64,000 nt of DNA from Thermotogaceae bacterium (lineage in GTDB: Bacteria > Thermotogota > Thermotogae > Thermotogales > Thermotogaceae), in NCBI GenBank assembly GCA_027077795.1, contig JALWTT010000002.1, positions 1 to 64,000 on the forward strand, given 5' to 3'. This document shows positions 1 through 8,883 of this stretch, piece after piece. The notes beneath the pieces are model-generated. The model saw nothing but the letters and a program-made list of their open reading frames with translations, was not told where the DNA came from and ran no database searches. Position 1 is the stretch's first letter; each line of letters opens with the position of its first letter. The position numbers were made by a program, and so were the translations under genes.

Positions 1-286
1 GGTATGAAGTCTCTTCCAGCGTGTCGGTACCATGTGTTATCACAACTCCATCGACCTCTGGATCATCCACAATTGACTGAACCTTCCTTGATAGCCTCCA
101 CATCATTTCAGGTGTCATATAGGGACTTGGAACATTTGAAAACTCAACGTGATCTATCTCAGCAACTCTTTCAAGGCCAGGGATCTGCGTTATGAGGGAA
201 TTTCCTTCGGAGAAAGGAACAACCCCTTCGTGGGTCTTGGTCATGGCTATCGTTCCACCAGTTGTCACTATAATTACCTTCTTCAC
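1..286 (-). CDS. L-asparaginase (type I/II family), N-terminal part only; runs off the left edge
   Basis: Reading leftward from a GTG at 286, the frame gives an asparaginase N-terminus: a beta-strand followed by TGGTIAM, which carries the first catalytic Thr, and later VVITHGTDTLEET, which carries the second catalytic Thr/Asp pair of the family. The enzyme hydrolyses asparagine to aspartate and ammonia. About 95 codons are present and the C-terminus lies outside the window. The GTG overlaps the stop of the HIT gene by four bases (GTGA), so the two are translationally coupled. A relative such as the GatD subunit of archaeal Glu-tRNA amidotransferase shares these motifs and cannot be excluded from the fragment, but a bacterial asparaginase is the simpler reading. 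Confidence 0.85.
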   Translation of the reverse strand, partial: MKKVIIVTTGGTIAMTKTHEGVVPFSEGNSLITQIPGLERVAEIDHVEFSNVPSPYMTPEMMWRLSRKVQSIVDDPEVDGVVITHGTDTLEETSY

Positions 287-621
287 GCTATCTTCCCCAG
301 CTTCCTTCCGCCTATCACGTGAAAGTGCAGATGGTCTATCTCCTGCCCAGCTTCTGGACCGTTGTTGACAACCACCCTGTAGCCGCTCTCGAGAATCCCT
401 TCTCTCTCCGCAACCTTTGTGATAACCTCGAAAACTCTCGACACCCTTCTCCTATCTTCGTCTGAAAGTTGATGCATTTTTCCAACGTGCCTTTTGTAAA
501 GGACTAAAAGGTGAACAGGGGCAACCGGTTTTATATCTCTAATGACAAGAAAGTCTTCGTCCTCATACACCTTATCCGAGGGTATCTCGCCGTTTATTAT
601 CTTGCAGAATATGCAATCCAT
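283..621 (-). CDS. HIT (histidine triad) family nucleotide hydrolase
   Basis: This is a 112-residue protein with the N-terminal CxxC pair of HINT-type proteins (CIFCKI) and the histidine triad HLHFHVIGG near the C-terminus, where the middle His is the nucleophile. HIT/HINT proteins hydrolyse purine nucleoside phosphoramidates and related adenylates in the cytoplasm. The length is normal for the family (110 to 120 residues). It is the middle gene of a leftward operon: 18 bp after the glycosyltransferase and overlapping the asparaginase start by 4 bp. The physiological substrate cannot be read from the sequence. Confidence 0.93.
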   Translation of the reverse strand: MDCIFCKIINGEIPSDKVYEDEDFLVIRDIKPVAPVHLLVLYKRHVGKMHQLSDEDRRRVSRVFEVITKVAEREGILESGYRVVVNNGPEAGQEIDHLHFHVIGGRKLGKIA

Positions 622-639
622 CCTCTTTCCTCCCCCTTC

Positions 640-1824
640 TCACCCTTTGTCTCTTTTCACCTTGTACCAATCATCCCTTTTTCTCATTCCCCTTCCGATT
701 TTATCCATGACCTCGAAATATCTCTCCACAAAAAGCGATTTTAGCATGGCAGGTATTAGGACGGAGAGCTCAAAGATCATGACAAAGGCTGGTAACAGAA
801 AAGAACTCAGAATGCTCAATCTTCTTTCAACATTCAAAACCTGGGAGAAGGCAAAAAGAGAATACGCGTAGATTATCAAGTACAGTCCTATGAAAAGCCA
901 GATATTTCCGAAAAAAAACCACAGAATGGTGAACCATATAGGAGCGGTGAAAAGCCCAACCGTGAACAGATAGAAAAACAAGTATTTTAAATTCCCCGCT
1001 TTCATGAGTTTCACTATTTCCCTGAATCCCCCATAGTACCATCTCATATGTTGCTTCCACAAATCATGGAGGGTGTTGGCATATTGTATATTCACCCATG
1101 GATATATCGAGAAAATCTCGTCGATCTTCATCTCCGAAAGCTTTGAAGCTATGGTGAAATCATCTACAAGGGTTGTGGGATCTATGGGAACAACCTTGTC
1201 TAAAACCTCTCTTCTGAAGAAAACCCCGTTCCCCATGAAGATCATCTTTACAAATATGTTTGAGTATATTACATCCTTTGCAAAGGAGAAGAAGAGTTCT
1301 TGAACCCTGTGAGCTAAGTTTTCAGGCTTGTAATTATACGGTTCAAAATCTGTGAAAATCATGTTGATGCAGGGATGGGAGAAGCAGGCAACATGGGTTG
1401 ATATATACTCAGGGGAAATCCTGGAATCAGCATCCAAGAAGAGTATGATCTCCCCCTTTGCCACCTCCATTGCTTCGTTTATGGACTGAGGTTTCCCCTT
1501 CCTTCCCTTTTTCTGCAAAACGGTGAGGTTGTTATACTTCCTTTCCAGCTTCCTGAGGATCTCGTATGTACCATCCTCTGACCTGTCGTCAACTACCACA
1601 ATTTCAAAATCCCTGTAGAAGCTTCCCTCTACATTCTTGATTGTATTTTCAATAACATCTGCTTCATTCCACGTGGGTATCACAACAGACACGAATGGTT
1701 TAAAATCCTTCTCCATGTTGACATGTAGTCTCGTTGTTCTCATGTGGTTTATATACTTTCCGAGCAGAACCGTGAATATCCCAGCGGAAACCACAAGAAA
1801 GAACATCGCAATGCTCAAGCTCAT
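640..1824 (-). CDS. membrane-associated family 2 glycosyltransferase
   Basis: This 394-residue processive-type GT2 has an N-terminal membrane anchor, then a GT-A domain with VVVDDRSEDGT (nucleotide binding), FLDADS (DxD metal site) and a later QHMRWYYGG, which matches the Q-x-x-R-W motif of GT2 enzymes. Three to four hydrophobic helices follow. I place the start at ATG 1824 because it overlaps the preceding stop as ATGA and has GGAGGGG a few bases upstream. A longer frame opening at 1911 would overlap the neighbouring gene by 90 bp. It probably transfers a sugar to a lipid or polysaccharide acceptor at the cytoplasmic membrane. It sits in an operon with another GT2 and a flippase-like protein. 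Donor and acceptor are unknown. Confidence 0.85.
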   Translation of the reverse strand: MSLSIAMFFLVVSAGIFTVLLGKYINHMRTTRLHVNMEKDFKPFVSVVIPTWNEADVIENTIKNVEGSFYRDFEIVVVDDRSEDGTYEILRKLERKYNNLTVLQKKGRKGKPQSINEAMEVAKGEIILFLDADSRISPEYISTHVACFSHPCINMIFTDFEPYNYKPENLAHRVQELFFSFAKDVIYSNIFVKMIFMGNGVFFRREVLDKVVPIDPTTLVDDFTIASKLSEMKIDEIFSIYPWVNIQYANTLHDLWKQHMRWYYGGFREIVKLMKAGNLKYLFFYLFTVGLFTAPIWFTILWFFFGNIWLFIGLYLIIYAYSLFAFSQVLNVERRLSILSSFLLPAFVMIFELSVLIPAMLKSLFVERYFEVMDKIGRGMRKRDDWYKVKRDKG

Positions 1825-2843
1825 CGATTCCCCTCCACTTTGGGAAATTTGAAAAACCCCAGTACTAACATCCCAAGTAGTATTTGACCATAGTATGAAA
1901 CGAATCTCCACGCTGTAACGGATTTAAGTGCTACCTCCGAATTACCCACAATTCCGGACAACACGAATTGATATGTAAACTCTATACCCCCAGCTGCTCC
2001 TGGAGTCGGAATGAAATATGCCAAAGCGTTCACAGCATTCACAGAACCAAAAACCATCCAAAAGTTCAGGTTCATCTTTGATAGAAAATGCAATATATAG
2101 TATAGCGAATATATTTGGAGAACCAAGGCTGAGAACCATTCAGTCGCATCGAGAAACATCAAATAAGCGTTATCCCTCCACATGTATTTTATGCTACTTT
2201 CAAAACGCTCCCTCCATTCCTTAAAAGATTCTTCCAGGTTGCTGAGCTTGAACAACTTAGAAATCACTCTTACAATTGGGATCAAAATTCCCGGCTTTAG
2301 CATAGCCAGGAAAATAGCAGTAGAGACCGAGATGCTTATAAATATGCCTAGAATGACCATATGTCCTCTTTTCAGCAACCACCCCAAACTCGTGTTTAGC
2401 ATTATGACAGCGATGACAGCTCCACCTAGGGAATTTTCCAGAACCCTGGTTCCCATTATCCCAGTCGCGTAGCCAGAATCCACTCCGAGTCTCGATAGAT
2501 GAACAACCTGAAATGGCTGGCCTCCCATGGCGAAAGGAGTTAGAAACGAAAAGAGGTAGCCTATCATGGTGTTGTAAAGAGCACCCCAAAAACTTATTTT
2601 GTATCCCTTGTGCCAAACTAGATACACCAGTCTTAAGGCTTCTAGAAGATAAGAACCAGTGAATATTAGAAAAGCCACCACATACACCGGAACTGGCAAA
2701 GCTCCCAGTAAGCTGAAAAAACCCGCTCTGCCCCTATGGAAGAAATTCAAAAATGAAACAACGGTGAAACCAGATATAAATGCCACCAGAAGTGATATCA
2801 ATATCCTTTTTAGACTCATAGCGTTGAGATTATACCAGAACAC
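1821..2843 (-). CDS. flippase-like integral membrane protein (UPF0104 / LPG synthase TM family)
   Basis: This 340-residue polytopic protein has about eight hydrophobic segments and the family signature around FLTPFAMGGQPFQVVHLSRLG and PTPGAAGGIEFTYQFV, typical of PF03706 (the flippase half of MprF and its stand-alone relatives). Such proteins are thought to move glycolipids or aminoacylated lipids across the membrane. Its position between two glycosyltransferases, with a 4-base overlap to one and a 6-base gap to the other, suggests it translocates their glycolipid product. The start is uncertain: GTG 2843 lies just after the upstream stop, and ATG 2819 is an alternative. Neither has a strong ribosome site. 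Confidence 0.8.
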   Translation of the reverse strand: MFWYNLNAMSLKRILISLLVAFISGFTVVSFLNFFHRGRAGFFSLLGALPVPVYVVAFLIFTGSYLLEALRLVYLVWHKGYKISFWGALYNTMIGYLFSFLTPFAMGGQPFQVVHLSRLGVDSGYATGIMGTRVLENSLGGAVIAVIMLNTSLGWLLKRGHMVILGIFISISVSTAIFLAMLKPGILIPIVRVISKLFKLSNLEESFKEWRERFESSIKYMWRDNAYLMFLDATEWFSALVLQIYSLYYILHFLSKMNLNFWMVFGSVNAVNALAYFIPTPGAAGGIEFTYQFVLSGIVGNSEVALKSVTAWRFVSYYGQILLGMLVLGFFKFPKVEGNR

Positions 2844-2849
2844 CTTAGA

Positions 2850-4049
2850 TCAACTTTTGGAAACTTTGTACCAGCCTCTGTCCACTTTCCCCAAGGCTAT
2901 TTTGCAAAAAGATCTGATTATCAGAAATGTGTTAACAAGGATCATCGCTATTCCACTTGACCCAGCGATGAACCAATTTGGAGCTGCCTCCGTCAACTTT
3001 CCAGAGAATGCGGAAAAGATAAAAACTTCCAATAGGAAACCCAAGAAAATCTCAAAATACCATCCAAAATGAAGTAGCACCGAAATTATCCCAAGGAAAA
3101 TCACGGAGAAAACCAAACCTGTGTAGATTCCAAAAACAATTGGCATGAACTTTGCACCTTTTTCATAAGTTTCCAGCATTCCCAAGCTGTACCATCTGTT
3201 CCTCTGTCTCACAAAATCGTTAAAACTCTCCGTGGCGAATTCTTTGAGAGCAGGTCCTAAGAAATATCTGTATCTGAACCCTCCTAAAGCAACGGCAGAA
3301 TTTATCATTGCACCGTCGTCCTTTCCAACTATGCCGTTTTCTTCCAGAAAATTCAGAACCTTTTTTCTTATGAACATCCCTCTACCTGTGAAGTTTGGAA
3401 AAAAATTCAACATCCTTATAAGACTCATCATCGATATTTCAAGGGAATGAAGCATGGCCACGAAACCTTCGCTGAAATTATAGGTTGACAGAGGTGTTTC
3501 TAGAGCATCAATGCCCTTCATTCTGTTCACATAGTACTCCAAATAATCCATGGAAAACTCGTTATCCGCATCTACAATCACGTAGATATCTGCATCCACT
3601 TCTTTAAAAGCTCTTAGAACCGATTGAAATTTCCCCAAGTTTTCGTCATTCTTGAGATATACAACCTCATGATTCACCGTTGAATATCTCCTCATTATCT
3701 CTCCCGTTCCATCACGTGAATTATCGTCTACCAAAACGATCAGCTTGTTTTCATAGCTCTGGGAAAGGGCAGACTTGATACATCTTTCTATAGTCCCTTC
3801 CTCGTTATAAGCCGGTATCACCAAACATACTCTCTCAGATGTGTGAGCTAATTTTGGAGGTCTGCTTCGAATCATCAGTAGGATTGCAAAAACCACCGAG
3901 AGTAAAACCAGTAGAGGTACGCTCCACCACCCCATTCCGAAGAGAGCTACTAGCGTAAATCCCCCTATAAAACTCATCGTGAAATCCCAGACTATTCCCA
4001 GTCTTGCCCCATTCTTAGCTATCTTGATCACCTCTGATGTCTTGGTCAT
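2850..4049 (-). CDS. family 2 glycosyltransferase with terminal membrane helices
   Basis: This is a 399-residue protein: two N-terminal hydrophobic helices, a GT-A domain with CLVIPAYNEEGTIERC, VLVDDNSRDGT and IVDADNEF (DxD-type), a QRNRW motif, and C-terminal helices. It is the first gene of the leftward operon. Its ATG at 4049 is preceded by AGGAG at suitable distance. Together with the downstream flippase-like protein and second GT2 it probably builds a cell-envelope glycolipid or polysaccharide. It is transcribed divergently from hppA across a 143-bp intergenic region. Specificity cannot be assigned. Confidence 0.85.
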   Translation of the reverse strand: MTKTSEVIKIAKNGARLGIVWDFTMSFIGGFTLVALFGMGWWSVPLLVLLSVVFAILLMIRSRPPKLAHTSERVCLVIPAYNEEGTIERCIKSALSQSYENKLIVLVDDNSRDGTGEIMRRYSTVNHEVVYLKNDENLGKFQSVLRAFKEVDADIYVIVDADNEFSMDYLEYYVNRMKGIDALETPLSTYNFSEGFVAMLHSLEISMMSLIRMLNFFPNFTGRGMFIRKKVLNFLEENGIVGKDDGAMINSAVALGGFRYRYFLGPALKEFATESFNDFVRQRNRWYSLGMLETYEKGAKFMPIVFGIYTGLVFSVIFLGIISVLLHFGWYFEIFLGFLLEVFIFSAFSGKLTEAAPNWFIAGSSGIAMILVNTFLIIRSFCKIALGKVDRGWYKVSKS

Positions 4050-4170
4050 TTTTCAAATGACTCCTGAAAAAAATTTTAATCGATGGGATTTCCAATTGCA
4101 AAAAATCGCACTTCTCTGTACAATTCTTTCATCCCTTGGGAATTTTTTCTTTTCCCAACCGTCTTTTCGA

Positions 4171-4187
4171 TATAATCTAGGGGGGGA
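4171..4187 (+). promoter_or_regulatory. -10 element and ribosome-binding site of hppA
   Basis: A consensus TATAAT lies at 4171-4176, followed at 4181-4187 by GGGGGGA, which serves the GTG start at 4193. No good -35 hexamer is visible at 17 bp. If the -10 is right, the 5' leader would be only about ten bases. Confidence 0.55.
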
Positions 4188-4192
4188 TAACC

Positions 4193-6382
4193 GTGCATAT
4201 ATGGTGGATCTTGGCAACCTCTGTGATAGCCCTGCTGTATGCCTCTTTCAACTACTCTTCAGTTAAAAAGAGAAGAGAAGGAACCAAGGAGATGTCAGAA
4301 ATAGCCCACTTCATTCGCGAAGGGGCGAGAACTTTTCTCTCAGATGAGGCAAAGGCTGTCCTCAAAACAGCTACACTGGTTGCAGTTGTGATATCGATGG
4401 TAATCAGCTGGCATGTGGGAGTGTCGTTCATACTTGGAGCCATCATGAGTATGCTAGCTGCGTACATAGGTATGAAATCGGCAACTATAACGAACGTCAG
4501 GGTTGCGAACGCCGCAAGAACCACGGGAAACCTTACAGATTCCCTCAAGATTGCCTATGCCGGTGGAAGCGTAATGGGATTATCCGTAGCTGGACTGGCG
4601 ATTCTGGGTCTTGGAAGTGTGTACTTGGTGTTCGGAAAATTCCTAGGGCAAGCCACTGACATAAAGATTGTCACCAATTGGATTGGCATAAATTACATAC
4701 CGTTTGCGATGAGCATATCCGGATACGCCCTTGGAAGCTCTCTCATAGCAATGTTCAACAGGGTGGGAGGAGGAATCTACACAAAAGCTGCTGATATGGC
4801 TGCAGATCTCGTCGGGAAAACGGAACTCAACCTTCCAGAGGATGATCCCAGGAACCCCGCAGCGATTGCGGACAACGTAGGAGATAACGTTGGGGACATA
4901 GCCGGACTTGGATCCGATCTTCTCGAATCTTTCGTGGGATCCATAGTCGCCGCAATGGTACTCGCGATTTATATGTTCCCCATATACCAGCAAAAAGCAG
5001 ATTTAGCCTTGGTGAAAAGCATGCTATTGTTTCCACTATCCCTTGCAGCATCTGGGTTAATAGCATCGATAATAGGTATACTGTTCGTGCTAAACAAGAA
5101 AGGGTCTAGCGAACCCCTGCACGATCTGGATGCTGGATTGTGGTTATCAGCCATAATTACCCTCGGATTCGGAACGATGTTGAGCTATATCTTTTTCGGA
5201 AAATTTCAAGACTTGAACTCGTTTGGCTTTCGATATGGATGGTATTCGCCATGGGGAGCCATGACAGTTGGGATCATAGTTGGAATGTTCGTCGGGTACT
5301 GGGCGGAGTACTATACAAGCGATAGATACCATCCCACTCAAAGTTTGTGTTTCAAATCAACCAGTGGCGTTGGCCTGGTCATAACCAGTGGAATATCCCT
5401 GGGAATGAGAAGCACATTTTTACCGATAATCACTATAGTAATAGGTATCTTGTCAGCGAGTTATATAGCAGGCCTCTATGGGATAGCCATAGCAGCTTTG
5501 GGGATGCTCTCTTTCGTGGCAGCTTCTGTATCGGTCGACAGCTATGGGCCCATCGCTGACAACGCCGGTGGAATAAGCGAAATGGCGGGACTTGGTGAAA
5601 GCGTCAGGAAGATAACTGACAAGCTTGATTCCGTTGGAAACACCACAGCGGCGATAGGAAAGGGATTCGCCATGGGATCTGCGGTACTAGCCGCTCTCTC
5701 CCTCTTCGCATCTTATATATTTTCACAGCTCAGCGCAGATGCCATATCTGAGATAGGAAAGATGGCTTCTGGCAGCAATTTGCTTCACACAATTGGCGAA
5801 AAAGCCAGGATGTTCCTAACGGATGCGAAAACGATCAGTGGTGTTCTTTTTGGAGGATCATTACCATACCTTTTTGCAGCCATGATAACCGATTCCGTGA
5901 CAGAAGCTGCCAAGGCCATGATAGAGGAGGTAAGAAGGCAATTTGAAAAAATTCCTGGAATAAGTGAGGGAAAGGGGAAGCCAGACTACAACCGCTGTAT
6001 AGCCATCAGCAACAGACAGGCTTTAAAAGAGATGAAAAAACCAAGCTTTTTGGCACTCTTTACCCCAGTCGTGGTGGGCTTTTTGTTCGGCCCGGAATTC
6101 GTTGGAGGGCTTTTAATTGGAGCAGTCGTAAGCGGGTCTTTGGTGGCCATAACGATGGCAAACTCCGGAGGAGCCTGGGACAACGCAAAAAAATCCCTGG
6201 AAAGTGGTAAACTTGAGTGCGGCGAGAAAGGAAGAGAAGAACACAAAGCACTCGTAGTTGGAGACACCGTTGGAGATCCCTTGAAGGATGCAGCGGGGCC
6301 TTCTATAAACATCCTGATAAAGATCATGTCGATAGTTTCGATAATCATGGCATCGCTCTTTGTCAAATACCATCTCTTCTGA
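4193..6382 (+). CDS. hppA: K+-dependent-type membrane-bound ion-pumping pyrophosphatase
   Basis: This 729-residue protein has about 16 membrane helices. It hydrolyses pyrophosphate and pumps H+ and/or Na+ out of the cytoplasm. The substrate/metal loops are intact: an aspartate-rich run from KAADMAADLVGK through DDPRNPAAIADNVGDNVGD (residues about 200-240), and a second set near the C-terminus (GDTVGDPLKDAAGPSIN). The segment VGNTTAAIGKGFA has Ala where K+-independent H+ pumps have Lys, which by family knowledge predicts K+ dependence. The T. maritima homologue of this class pumps Na+, so Na+ pumping is likely but inferred. The GTG start has GGGGGG six bases upstream. It is the first gene of a rightward run. 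Confidence 0.95.
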   Translation: MHIWWILATSVIALLYASFNYSSVKKRREGTKEMSEIAHFIREGARTFLSDEAKAVLKTATLVAVVISMVISWHVGVSFILGAIMSMLAAYIGMKSATITNVRVANAARTTGNLTDSLKIAYAGGSVMGLSVAGLAILGLGSVYLVFGKFLGQATDIKIVTNWIGINYIPFAMSISGYALGSSLIAMFNRVGGGIYTKAADMAADLVGKTELNLPEDDPRNPAAIADNVGDNVGDIAGLGSDLLESFVGSIVAAMVLAIYMFPIYQQKADLALVKSMLLFPLSLAASGLIASIIGILFVLNKKGSSEPLHDLDAGLWLSAIITLGFGTMLSYIFFGKFQDLNSFGFRYGWYSPWGAMTVGIIVGMFVGYWAEYYTSDRYHPTQSLCFKSTSGVGLVITSGISLGMRSTFLPIITIVIGILSASYIAGLYGIAIAALGMLSFVAASVSVDSYGPIADNAGGISEMAGLGESVRKITDKLDSVGNTTAAIGKGFAMGSAVLAALSLFASYIFSQLSADAISEIGKMASGSNLLHTIGEKARMFLTDAKTISGVLFGGSLPYLFAAMITDSVTEAAKAMIEEVRRQFEKIPGISEGKGKPDYNRCIAISNRQALKEMKKPSFLALFTPVVVGFLFGPEFVGGLLIGAVVSGSLVAITMANSGGAWDNAKKSLESGKLECGEKGREEHKALVVGDTVGDPLKDAAGPSINILIKIMSIVSIIMASLFVKYHLF

Positions 6383-6394
6383 AGGGGTGATGAG

Positions 6395-8647
6395 ATGAGG
6401 GTAATAGGTAAGAGGGTGAGAAGAATAGATGCTATAGAAAAAGCCTTCGGTAAGGCAAAGTTTACCAATGATCTTTCCTTTCCAAGGATGCTTCATGCGG
6501 CAGTGGTTTATCCTGGGGTAGCCCATGGAGTGTTGAGGTCTCTGGATGTTTCAGAAGCCCTTAAGGCACCTGGAGTTGTGGCAATTGCAACTTATAAAAA
6601 TGTTCCAAACAACGAGATGGGGATAGTCACAAAAGATATGCATGTGCTGGTTCCTGTAGGTGGAAAAATTCGATTTGAAGCTGATCCGATCGCTATCATA
6701 GCAGCGGAGACAAGGGAGGCGGCAGAGGAGGCAACCTCACTGGTGAATTTTGATGTCGAAGAGTTACAGCCAGTTCTCACAATAGATGAAGCACTTAGAG
6801 ATGACCCAATCGTAAATGGGGAAAGAAATGTAGCATTTCAAAGGAAGATTCGAAGGGGCGATATTGAGAAGGGATTTCAAGAGAGTGATTTAATCTTAGA
6901 AATGGACTTTGAGACTGGATATCAAGAGCACGCATATTTGGAGCCGCAGTCGATAATTGCTTTGTGGGATGGTGATAACTTAACCATATACGGGTCGATG
7001 CAGTGCCCGTTTTATGTGCACAATGACGTTGCCGAAGTTCTCAAGCTTCCACTCAACAGAGTAACAGTGATACAGATGGAAACCGGAGGAGGATTCGGCG
7101 GAAAAGAAGATGTCCCTTCTTACATAGCCGTCAAAGCAGCCCTTCTCTCATACCTCACAAAAAGACCGGTAAAGCTCGTATACAACAGGGATATGGACTT
7201 CAGGGAGACGAGCAAAAGGCATCCGTCTAAATCCCATTACAAAGTTGGTTTCACGAAGGATGGAAAGATCAAGGCTGTCAAAGCCGCCGTTTACCTGGAT
7301 ATGGGAGCGTACTCGACACTCACCCCGATAGTCATGTACAGGTCCCTAACACACGCCGCCAGTGCTTACGATGTTGAAAACATCTTTGTAGACGTATACG
7401 GTGTGTATACCAACAAAGTCCCGACGGGTGCGTTCAGAGGATTCGGATCACCTCAGGTTCTCTTCGCAATGGAAAGAGTTATGGATGAAGCAGCAAAAAG
7501 ATTGGGGATGGATCCGTGGGAAATCAGATATAAGAACGCTTTAGAAATTGGAAAGGCCACGGCAACTGGACATGTTTTGGAAGAATCCGTGGGCGCGAAA
7601 GAAACGTTGGAAATAGTCAGGGAGATCTCAGATTATGAAAGGTTGAAAGAAGAGGTCAGAAAGTTCAATGAGGGGAACAAGTACAAAAAGAGAGGCCTTG
7701 GCTGGGCCCACACAATATACGGAGTTTCCCTTGGAGCTGCTGGACAGCCACTGGATGCTTCTTCTGGAGAAGTCCATGTGAAGATGGACGGAACGGTCTT
7801 GGTGATGATAGGTGGAACCGAGATGGGACAAGGCGCGAAGACTGTCATGGCTTTGATAGTATCAGAGATCCTCGGGGTGGATGTAGACAACGTGCGTGTG
7901 ATGCAACCGAACACCTCTATAGTTCAAGACAGTGGGCCAACTGTTGCGTCGAGAACGACTGTATTCTCTGGAAATGCCATCAGAATAGCTGCTGAAAGAA
8001 TAAGAGACAACATAATCGAGTATTTGAAATCCAAAGGGGTGGAAGATATCAAAATCGAAAACGGTTACTGGATAGCGGACGGAAAGGAAATTCCGTTCTC
8101 GGAGATAGCCAGAGAGGCCAACGCGGCAAATGTGAAACTTGCTGAGATGGGTTGGTTCAGCACACCAAAGCTCAATTTCGATTTTGAAACCGGGACAGGA
8201 GAAGCTTACGTGTCGTACACGTTTTCTACACAGCTTTCCCTGGTGGAAGTCGACCTGTTGACTGGAAAAGTTGAACTGAAGGAAGCGTGGGTTAGCCACG
8301 ACATAGGAAAAGTTCTCAATCCCGTTGGTGCAGAAGGTCAGGTCGAAGGTGGAGTAGTCCAGGGCATGGGATACGCCATATCTGAAGAGATAAAACACGA
8401 TGAAAACGGTAGAATGCTTACAACAAATTTCAACAACTACATAGTTCCAACAATAAGGGATATTCCAAGGGTCCATGTGAAATTCGCCGAATCTCCGTTC
8501 TCCAAAGGCCCGTTTGGTGCCAAAGGTTTGGGGGAGCCATCTCTCATGAGCAGTCCACCATCCATAGCAAATGCCGTAACAGACGCCTTGGGTATACTTA
8601 TAAACCGTCTTCCGATAACTCCTGAGGAGGTACTTTTAAAGTTGTGA
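6395..8647 (+). CDS. molybdenum hydroxylase large subunit (xanthine dehydrogenase / aldehyde oxidase family)
   Basis: This 750-residue protein matches the molybdopterin-binding subunit of XdhA/CoxL-type enzymes. Visible motifs in order: an N-terminal ald/xan hammerhead domain (about 1-115), GGGFGGKED, GAFRGFGSPQ, GGTEMGQGAKT and GAKGLGEP with the catalytic Glu. Such subunits hydroxylate purines, aldehydes or N-heterocycles using a Mo-pterin-cytosine dinucleotide cofactor. They normally partner with an FAD subunit and a 2Fe-2S subunit, and neither is encoded here. It starts 13 bp after hppA with GGGGTGAT before the ATG, and its last codons overlap the remA-like start by four bases (GTGA). The true substrate cannot be assigned. 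Confidence 0.88.
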   Translation: MRVIGKRVRRIDAIEKAFGKAKFTNDLSFPRMLHAAVVYPGVAHGVLRSLDVSEALKAPGVVAIATYKNVPNNEMGIVTKDMHVLVPVGGKIRFEADPIAIIAAETREAAEEATSLVNFDVEELQPVLTIDEALRDDPIVNGERNVAFQRKIRRGDIEKGFQESDLILEMDFETGYQEHAYLEPQSIIALWDGDNLTIYGSMQCPFYVHNDVAEVLKLPLNRVTVIQMETGGGFGGKEDVPSYIAVKAALLSYLTKRPVKLVYNRDMDFRETSKRHPSKSHYKVGFTKDGKIKAVKAAVYLDMGAYSTLTPIVMYRSLTHAASAYDVENIFVDVYGVYTNKVPTGAFRGFGSPQVLFAMERVMDEAAKRLGMDPWEIRYKNALEIGKATATGHVLEESVGAKETLEIVREISDYERLKEEVRKFNEGNKYKKRGLGWAHTIYGVSLGAAGQPLDASSGEVHVKMDGTVLVMIGGTEMGQGAKTVMALIVSEILGVDVDNVRVMQPNTSIVQDSGPTVASRTTVFSGNAIRIAAERIRDNIIEYLKSKGVEDIKIENGYWIADGKEIPFSEIAREANAANVKLAEMGWFSTPKLNFDFETGTGEAYVSYTFSTQLSLVEVDLLTGKVELKEAWVSHDIGKVLNPVGAEGQVEGGVVQGMGYAISEEIKHDENGRMLTTNFNNYIVPTIRDIPRVHVKFAESPFSKGPFGAKGLGEPSLMSSPPSIANAVTDALGILINRLPITPEEVLLKL

Positions 8648-8883
8648 AGAGCTTCGGAAAATTTCACATACCTTCAGAGAGGATCATAGCCGTTCTCCCT
8701 GTAGAAGCTTCCATATCCAGGAAGATCAGGGAAGCGGCTAATTATGAAGGGAAGATAATAGATTTGACATATGGGAAGAAAACCAGATCGGTGATACTCA
8801 TGGACAGCGGACATGTGATACTATCCCCAATGATTCCCAAGAGCGTGGTGGTGAAAATATGGGGAAAAAGTGGTTCTGGATAG
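8644..8883 (+). CDS. RemA/DUF370 family small DNA-binding regulator
   Basis: This 79-residue protein resembles Bacillus RemA: a PxEASxxRKIREA segment, then IDLTYGKKTRSVILMDS and HVILSP, against the RemA pattern IDATYGRRTRAVVIMDS / HVILS. RemA forms oligomeric rings that bind DNA cooperatively and control biofilm matrix genes in Bacillus. Here the role is unknown. Start GTG 8644 overlaps the preceding stop (GTGA), and the gene's end overlaps lgt by 25 bp, so it is embedded in a tightly coupled hydroxylase-remA-lgt-fliF-fliG run. Confidence 0.82.
   Translation: MKSFGKFHIPSERIIAVLPVEASISRKIREAANYEGKIIDLTYGKKTRSVILMDSGHVILSPMIPKSVVVKIWGKSGSG

Noticed and set aside
5986-6468. 160-codon minus-strand frame
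   Set aside because: It is antisense to the conserved C-terminus of hppA and the hydroxylase start. There are no motifs or ribosome site.
7862-8476. 204-codon minus-strand frame
   Set aside because: It lies opposite the conserved C-terminal half of the molybdenum hydroxylase subunit and has a composition typical of a shadow frame.
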